In this document: piece after piece, positions 49,353-64,000 of the stretch
Position numbering within the stretch: the first letter of the stretch is position 1
How the letters are laid out: each line of letters begins with the position of its first letter
Origin: Mesostigma viride
Lineage: Eukaryota > Streptophyta > Mesostigmatophyceae > Mesostigmatales > Mesostigmataceae
Length of the DNA stretch: 64,000 bases
Direction of reading: 5' to 3'
NCBI GenBank assembly: GCA_009746045.1
Contig: RPFO01001831.1
Coordinates: forward strand, 62,001 to 126,000
The notes under the pieces: generated by a model
Seen by the model: the letters and a program-made list of their open reading frames with translations, nothing else
What the model was told of the DNA's origin: nothing
Databases searched by the model: none
Program-made: the position numbers and the translations under genes

Positions 49353-49828
49353 TGGGTGGGTGGTGGGGGTGGGTGGGTGGTGGGTGGGTGGGTGGGTGGG
49401 TGGGTGGTGGGTGGGTGGGTGGGTGGGTGGGTGGGTGGGTGGGTGGGTGGGTGGGTGGGTGGGTGGTGGGTGGGTGGGTGGGTGGGTGGGTGGGTGGGTG
49501 GGTGGGTGGGTGGGTGGGTGGGTGGGTGGGTGGGTGGGTGGTGGGTGGGTGGGTGGGTGGGTGGGTGGGTGGGTGGGTGGGTGGGTGGGTGGGTGGGTGG
49601 GTGGGGGGGGTGGGTGGTGGTGGGTGGGTGGGTGGGTGGGTGGGTGGGTGGGTGGGTGGGTGGGTGGGTGGGTGGGTGGGTGGTGGTGGGTGGTGGGTGG
49701 TGGGTGGGTGGGTGGGTGGGTGGGTGGGTGGGTGGGTGGGTGGTGGGTGGGTGGGTGGGTGGGTGGGTGGGTGGGTGGGTGGGTGGGTGGGTGGGTGGGT
49801 GGGTGGGTGGGTGGGTGGGTGGGTGAGT
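49353..49828. repeat. GGGT tetranucleotide array
   Basis: (GTGG)n with occasional GGT or GGGGGG breaks, returning to GTGAGTGAGT at its right edge. Trp-Val-Gly and Thr-His-Pro open frames are artefacts. Confidence 0.95.
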
Positions 49829-49877
49829 GAGTGGAGTGAGTGAGTCCACGAGTGAGTGAGTCCACGAGTGAGTTCAC

Positions 49878-50735
49878 GAGGGAGGGAGGGGGGAGGGAGG
49901 GAGGGAGGGGGGGAGGAGGGAGGGAGGGGGAGGGAGGGAGGGAGGGGAGGGAGGGAGGGAGGGAGGGAGGGAGGGAGGGGGAGGAGGGAGGGAGGGAGGA
50001 GGGAGGGAGGGAGGGAGGGAGGGAGGGAGGGAGGGAGGGAGGGAGGAGGGAGGGAGGGAGGGAGGGAGGGAGGGAGGGAGGGAGGGAGGGAGGAGGGAGG
50101 GAGGGAGGGAGGGAGGGAGGGGGGAGGGAGGGAGGAGGGAGGGAGGGAGGGAGGGAGGGAGGGAGGGAGGGAGGGAGGAGGGAGGAGGAGGGAGGGAGGG
50201 AGGGAGGGAGGGAGGGAGGGAGGGAGGGAGGGAGGAGGGAGGGAGGGAGGGAGGGAGGAGGGAGGAGGGAGGGAGGGAGGGAGGAGGGAGGGAGGGAGGG
50301 AGGGAGGGAGGGAGGGAGGGAGGGAGGGAGGGGAGGGAGGGAGGGAGGGAGGGAGGGAGGGAGGGAGGGAGGGAGGGAGGGAGGGAGGGAGGGAGGGAGG
50401 GAGGGAGGGAGGGAGGGAGGAGGGAGGGAGGGAGGGAGGAGGGAGGGAGGAGGGAGGGAGGGAGGGAGGGAGGGAGGGAGGAGGGAGGGAGGAGGGAGGG
50501 AGGGAGGGAGGGAGGGAGGGAGGGAGGGAGGGAGGGAGGGAGGGAGGAGGGAGGGAGGGAGGGAGGGAGGAGGAGGGAGGGAGGGAGGGAGGGAGGAGGG
50601 AGGGAGGGAGGGAGGGAGGGAGGGAGGGAGGGAGGGAGGGAGGAGGAGGAGGGAGGGAGGAGGGAGGGAGGGAGGGAGGGAGGGAGGGAGGGAGGGAGGG
50701 AGGAGGGAGGGAGGGAGGGAGGGAGGGAGGGAGGA
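49878..50735. repeat. GGGA tetranucleotide array, about 0.86 kb
   Basis: (GAGG)n purine-only strand with GGA or GGGGG breaks. G-quadruplex and triplex potential. Open frames (Gly-Arg-Glu, Leu-Pro-Pro-Ser) are artefacts. Confidence 0.95.
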
Positions 50736-51696
50736 AGGGAGTGGATCGGTCACTCACAGCAGTTTATTCCCACCCCAGCAGGGCCCCTCCCTCACATCCG
50801 GCTGCAAAATCTGCTTGATGTCGCTTCTCTCTAGAATAAGCCGCACAGCCCTGATGCGAGCAAACGGCTCGCCATCATACTGTCGCTCACTGATGCTTTA
50901 TACGCGCTTTCCGTAAGATGAAAACATGACGGAAAAGAGAGACTCGGGGAAAGGGGATACGGTGAAATACTTGTCTGCTACCGGCCGGGGTTTCAACAGC
51001 GAAGAAATTCGCACCTGAATGTGCACATACCACTCCGTCACGTCGACAACGGTCTTGCATCGCAATCGTTTCACAGACGCGGCAGCAAAAATTGCTGGCG
51101 GCATTGACATGCTCGCCGCAGTTAACGAACGTGCGGAGGTCCGTTTTAGCCCCTGACGCCACGGCGTCTTTGATGCCAAGAACGCCTGCAAAAGACACGA
51201 TATCGGGCACAAAAGCACTTAAAAACGGATTACGGGTCTGCGACGCCTGGCCCAGCCTAGAAATTGGATTAAAAATCGCGCCAGCTCGGTTAAAGCAAAC
51301 TGAGCCGGTAATGAAAAAAGTGCTTCGGTCAAGGCCTTAAAAACTAAAAAATGCGTCGGTTAGTGTCAAAAACCAGATGTTAGGGCGACTTTCATCGGGA
51401 AAATTTTTTGCTGCAGGTAGGTGGGGTCGAGAGAAAATCGGCGACAAAACAGGCACCCACCTGTGAATGACGCCAAAATGGAAGGACTCCGCAGAATTTG
51501 TGGCGAAAAAAAATAACGGCAAGTAATATATGACCCTAGGAGCATACACTAAAATTTCCAGCCTCGATACTGCCTTTTTATTCGCTAGCCATTCTTAGCT
51601 ATCCTGACCAGAATGGCCGATGAATGGTTGATAATTTCCTCGGGGATTGAAAGGAAATACCTGCTGCACACCTTGTGACATCGGTTGTGACACCCA
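50736..51696. other. No recognised gene
   Basis: A minus-strand open frame (50887-51210; LRTFVNCGEHVNAASNFCCR, VCAHSGANFFAVETP) has a cysteine-bearing, protein-like composition but matches nothing I know. It could be a transposon fragment. Confidence 0.3.
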
Positions 51697-51980
51697 TGTC
51701 TCAACATGTTTGTAGTTGGTTTGTAGTTGGTGTCTCGGTGTCTCAGAAACTCGTGGTCCGCATTGAGTGGGTGTCACGGTGTCACGACATCTGATTGGCC
51801 CGGTTCAGATTCGCCCCAAATTAAAAAAAAAAAAAACGAATTAAAAAAAAATTAAAAAAAAAACGAATCTGAACCGGGCCAATCAGATGTCGTGACACCG
51901 TGACACCCACTCAATGCGGACCACGAGTTTCTGAGACACCGAGACACCAACTACAAACCAACTACAAACATGTTGAGACA
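51697..51980. repeat. Perfect inverted repeat, 117-bp arms, A/T-rich 50-nt loop
   Basis: 51697-51813 and 51864-51980 are exact reverse complements by direct reading (TGTCTCAACATGTTTGTAGT to CGGTTCAGATTCG). The loop is mainly A runs. Arms carry GGTGTCACGGTGTCAC, the same octamer as the satellites at 45.9-46.4 and 52.9-53.1 kb. CACCGTGACACCGTG continues just outside the right arm. Confidence 0.95.
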
Positions 51981-52224
51981 CCGTGACACCGTGCGCTTTC
52001 ACCCCGAATTCACGAGAGCGGCAGCGATGGTGATCGCTGCCAAATGAGGTAACATGGGCTAAACAACTCGGGCAGACCGGGCTGGCGTGACATCCCGGTC
52101 TGCCATGTTTTATTCCCCCCCACACATGGCGTGGGGATCTACGTTTGCCATCTGCCAACGTAGAAATAGATGGGGAGGGGGGGGGGACAAATGATGTTTG
52201 CAACATTGCCCAGTTGACATAGCC

Positions 52225-52602
52225 ATGGCGAGACCCGGCGTTTTCATGGAGCCCAGTGCGGGGGCGCTGGGTTGGCAGGTTTTGGGAATGTTCTTCTTGC
52301 TATTACTCCTGGGCGTCGTCGTGTTCAATATGATGGCGAGGCGCGGGGTCCGGTTATCTGCAGCCGCCGTGTTGGCGAAATGCACCCAGGATTCGTCCTT
52401 GGCTGCGGCACTTTGCAGGGACTGGGACTGTGGTTGTGGCCGCCATTGTTTGAGAAGCGTGCATTTCGAGGAGCTCAGGACGATGAGGACCGACATGTGG
52501 TCTAAGAAGCCTGCGGATCGGAAAGAGTTTATAAAGAACCAGCTTTTTCAGGCCGGCCAGCGAGAAACTGAAATCCCGGCAAGTGATTTCATGACAAAGT
52601 GA
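52225..52602 (+). CDS. Small protein with one membrane segment and a Cys-rich motif, unknown
   Basis: ATG at 52225 in strong context (GCCATGG), 125 aa. MARPGVFMEPSAGALGWQVL is followed by a hydrophobic helix (about residues 20-37, FFLLLLLGVVVFNMM), then CTQDSSLAAALCRDWDCGCG and RHCLRSVHFEELRTMRTDMW. The C-x-CG-x2-C pattern followed by a basic/acidic helix resembles N-terminal Cys-rich segments of some DNA-transposon-encoded proteins, but I cannot name a family. The frame ends TGA after ASDFMTK. The continuation may lie in a further exon or be lost. Confidence 0.35.
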   Translation: MARPGVFMEPSAGALGWQVLGMFFLLLLLGVVVFNMMARRGVRLSAAAVLAKCTQDSSLAAALCRDWDCGCGRHCLRSVHFEELRTMRTDMWSKKPADRKEFIKNQLFQAGQRETEIPASDFMTK

Positions 52603-52883
52603 TTTTGATGGTTGCTTGCATGCATATTAAGTGAGACAGCTATTCCTGGACGCATGGCGTGCCAACATATATAAGTTGTTACCAGATATTAATCACATGC
52701 CCTATTGAAGCGACGTTGGACCGCATAAACGAGGAATGGCTGAACTTGTCATGACCCGGCAAGGTACCTACACGCACAACAAGAATACATCAACATGAGA
52801 CGATATATGGTGAGATGACCGAGATGTATGGAGAAATGAATGTCTCTACTAGGATTATTATGAAGGTGTATACGTGGTATTTG

Positions 52884-53085
52884 CGGTGTCACGGTGTCAC
52901 GGTGTCACGGTGTCACGGTGTCACGGTGTCACGGTGTCACGGTGTCAGAAGCATAGGTAAAACTTGCAATGACCCATTGAATACATCATCCCCATTAATA
53001 ATCACTGCATACCTGCAAAGATGTGTGTTTATATGCATTTTGAGGTGTCACGGTGTCACGGTGTCACGATGTCACGGTGTCACGG
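52884..53085. repeat. CGGTGTCA octamer arrays (inverse of GTGACACC)
   Basis: Two arrays, 52884-52947 and about 53045-53085, separated by unique sequence. Opposite orientation to those at 45.9-46.4 kb. Confidence 0.92.
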
Positions 53086-53172
53086 GTCCTATGAACTTCC
53101 CCTTCCTCAGAGACTTAAGTGGAAACTTTAAATTCAATAAAATACAACTTTTCAAAATGAACTACAAATTGC

Positions 53173-53404
53173 GTGTTCTAGTACAAATCCAGACGAGCTT
53201 AGGGCAAGCCTGGTGAGACGTGCATTGCATTCGTGAATGACGGCGCGAAACCACGGTTCCATGGCAAGGGGAGCAAGCTGTAGGTCCGTGCTCATGGCAT
53301 TGCAGAATTTGCGCAGTGATGTGGAGAGCAGTGCATTCACCTCTTTGGCACACGTGCGCTGGATGTTGGTAGGTTGGGTGTGGGGTGGTTTGCAAATTTA
53401 GCAT
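53173..53404 (-). pseudogene. Fragment linked to the RT element
   Basis: 53173-53204 is identical over 32 bp, in inverted orientation, to 45791-45822 at the 5' edge of the RT ORF. The adjoining minus-strand open frame (ALLSTSLRKFCNAMSTDLQL, then APLAMEPWFRAVIHECNARL) may be a 5' piece of a related element. Orientation relative to the RT ORF is not settled. Confidence 0.35.
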
Positions 53405-53550
53405 TTTGCAGCCGATTTTTCGGCTTTAAATGGGACCAATGAGGGGTTAAGCGGAGGACCTCCAGCCGGAGCTCACCAGTGAGAGCCATGGGGGCTACAG
53501 TATGATTTTTTTCTCAAATGCCTTGCCGGCCGAAGGGACGTACTATATAT

Positions 53551-53793
53551 ATCAAGGAGACAACTAGCGCAGGCCAGAAATCGGGAGAATCCGGACCATG
53601 GTAGCTCGAGCCTGCCATTATCTTGTCCGCGTGTTCCAGTCGTTCAGGATGATGAAGATGAATGGTGATGGAAATGTGTATCCTTGTGCATTGAAATTAT
53701 GGCTGGCTTGCGTGTAGTAGAGCGACTAGATGACCTAGACGGTGGGGCCGGAAACAGCATGCAAGCTTGATCAGGGCGTGTGCATGTTTCTAT
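53551..53793 (+). repeat. Dispersed 230-bp repeat, right copy
   Basis: Direct copy of 43694-43924, slightly longer through small insertions (GTAGTAG, AAGC, ATGTTTC). Confidence 0.9.
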
Positions 53794-53800
53794 ATATATA

Positions 53801-54345
53801 CGCTGGCGGCCAAGCTCATGCAACGGCACGGTAACCAGGATGCTCCGTCAGGCCCTGAATGTCGGGTTTTCCACGCATAGACATCTAGAATCTTTGTACC
53901 AGGGCATGCCTCGCATTTCGGACGAGATTAGACAGCGTAGGATAGCATTCGTAGGACATCTTGCTCGCACCAGCCAGGTAGACACCGCCCTCGGTCTGGC
54001 CGGCCCACAGCGGCTTGGCCAGCCAGGACGGCATATCCTGACCTTGCCTGGCCCTGAGGACATTCCTAAGAAGGTAGGCAAACATGTCATGACCTACCCA
54101 CAGCAGTTGATGGCTGACCTAGTGGTCCCAGCGCAGTTTGAAAATCGCATTCACTCCCTCTCTCTAATTGCTTGGACTGCTATGCAGGACAAGAGGAGGC
54201 CGGTGGAAGACCATTGTCCAGGCTCATACGCCCGCCCCTGTGGGCAAGCCCCCTCCCCCCAAGCGGAAGGGGCGCTTTGCTGAGTAGTATAAGTAGGGTT
54301 TTCTAGATTAGATTAGTTCGGTTTCGCGGCTTTGCCCCCCCCTCC
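53801..54345 (+). mobile_element. 5'-truncated LINE copy D, ORF end intact
   Basis: One open plus-strand frame: NGTVTRMLRQALNVGFSTHR, LESLYQGMPRISDEIRQRRI, AFVGHLARTSQVDTALGLAG, GKHVMTYPQQLMADLVVPAQ, and ending at a TGA near 54283. A 3' UTR ends in CCATCCATCC. It is homologous to copies A-C and less damaged. Truncation falls inside the post-RT region, as expected for incomplete reverse transcription. Confidence 0.8.
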
Positions 54346-54872
54346 ATCCATCCACGGGAATATAAGCTACAGGGGGGGCCCACAATCAATCTACAATACC
54401 CATGCCAAATTTTATTACTTGAGGAGACGCCATTTCAACAAATACATGACAATTGATGCTCATTGTGAATGCGTTTCCACATGAAATCATTACCATTTCA
54501 TGCAATTTGGTCACTGGTGCGCTTTCCGCGTGCACTTTTCATTACTAGATTGCTTAAATTTATTAAAATTTATTAACATTTATTAAAATTTATTCAAGTC
54601 GGGGTAAAATTGGCTGTTTTTGTCATAGTGTCATGCACTCGGAGGGTAAGCAAGTGAGACAAGTTGTAGATTATTTACAATTGCACAACCCTCTCCACGA
54701 CCCCGCTAGTTCTATTTATAGAACGAATTATAATTATTGCCAAAATTGTGCACAAGCCTGTGCACAACCCAACCAGTAATTCCCACTTGAACTTTGAATA
54801 TTCAAGTGAATGCTCTGGAGACAGATGTACAGATCGATCTTTACAAATGTACACGAGTTCAGATCAAGCTAT
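54346..54872. other. AT-rich spacer downstream of the unknown gene
   Basis: ATTTATTAAAATTTATT repeats at 54.56-54.60 kb. Should contain the 3' UTR of the minus-strand gene. Confidence 0.45.
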
Positions 54873-63612
<8,740 letters not shown>

Positions 63613-64000
63613 CTGTGACACGCAGACGACAAAGAAAAAATCCGCCGAATATGTTAGCAAGCGGTGCGGTGCAGCACACACATCTGACAAAGCTCATAGG
63701 TCAACCCTTAAAACCGTGTCCAACTGCCCGCTATAAAAACCGGGCAATTGTCACTTTCCATGATAATGTCCACAAACCAACCTAATAGTTAGTTATGGTC
63801 CATTATAGGACACAAGCACACACATATATTCACCACCTTGGGGGTCATGTCATTGGTCATATTGCAATGTCCTATGGGTGCCAAATATAGCACCCCCTGA
63901 CAGAAAGGAAGCTAGTAAAGGGCTCATGAACACCAAGGTTGCATGTGGAGGAGCAGGGACCCAGCTGCAAGCTCTAACAATAAATGCCCACTACAAATAG
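63613..64000 (-). other. 5' flank or upstream intron of the unknown gene
   Basis: An ATG-containing open frame continues from 63612 to 63690 (MSDVCAAPHRLLTYSADFFF). The alternative is an acceptor TCACAG at 63613-63618 and exons beyond the window. Confidence 0.35.

Noticed and set aside
48942-50916. Proline/serine- and threonine/histidine-rich 'extensin-like' frames
   Set aside because: Tetranucleotide repeats read in several frames at once; no signal peptide or flanking coding sequence.

Overview
This is nuclear DNA of a eukaryote. Genes are split by GT-AG introns, exons are GC-rich, and transposon remnants and micro-, mini- and satellite arrays occupy much of the sequence. A RUS-family (DUF647) gene, a probable DUF2358-type gene and possible TGTAA poly(A) signals suggest a green alga or another plant-lineage organism, but the species cannot be named from this sequence.

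Layout. 1-22,345 (+): the 3' part of a ROOT-UVB-SENSITIVE (DUF647) gene. Seven phase-compatible exons give 353 aa, and the 5' end lies off the left edge. Its introns carry a 14.2-kb intron that is almost wholly a 29/47-bp satellite, a 29-bp minisatellite, a 45-bp repeat that copies the splice donor, a 55-bp repeat and a hAT-like MITE. A 1-kb CT array lies upstream. 22.3-26.3 kb: dead LINE copies on the minus strand, one split by a nested insertion. 26.26-26.98 kb (-): a DUF2358/NTF2-like gene, probably plastid-targeted. 28.9-30.0 kb (+): a three-exon CMC1-type twin-CX9C gene (91 aa). 30.4-32.1 kb (+): a single-exon F-box/LRR gene. 32.3-37.7 kb: a TIR element, LINE pieces and a hairpin element. 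37.86-41.31 kb: a PIF/Harbinger transposon with a TAA target duplication and a decayed transposase, with part of a second copy at 42.56-43.69 kb. 43.7-53.8 kb: a Penelope-like reverse-transcriptase ORF, octamer satellites (GTGACACC), a broken unknown gene, tetranucleotide arrays and a perfect 117-bp-arm hairpin, bracketed by two direct copies of a 230-bp repeat. 53.8-54.3 kb (+): another LINE 3' end. 54.87-63.6 kb (-): an unrecognised multi-exon, probably nuclear-protein gene. Two of its introns carry the same 46-bp palindrome-bearing repeat, and one also holds a 2.7-kb hexanucleotide array.

There is no operon logic here. The host genes serve separate functions: RUS-family, respiratory complex IV assembly, plastid NTF2-like and ubiquitin-ligase adaptor. 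The dominant theme is tandem-repeat growth inside introns, in two cases starting at or copying the splice donor. The very long open frames over the arrays are artefacts of stop-free repeat units. Exon joins were made by eye from splice consensus, phase and family resemblance. No alignment or transcript data were available.
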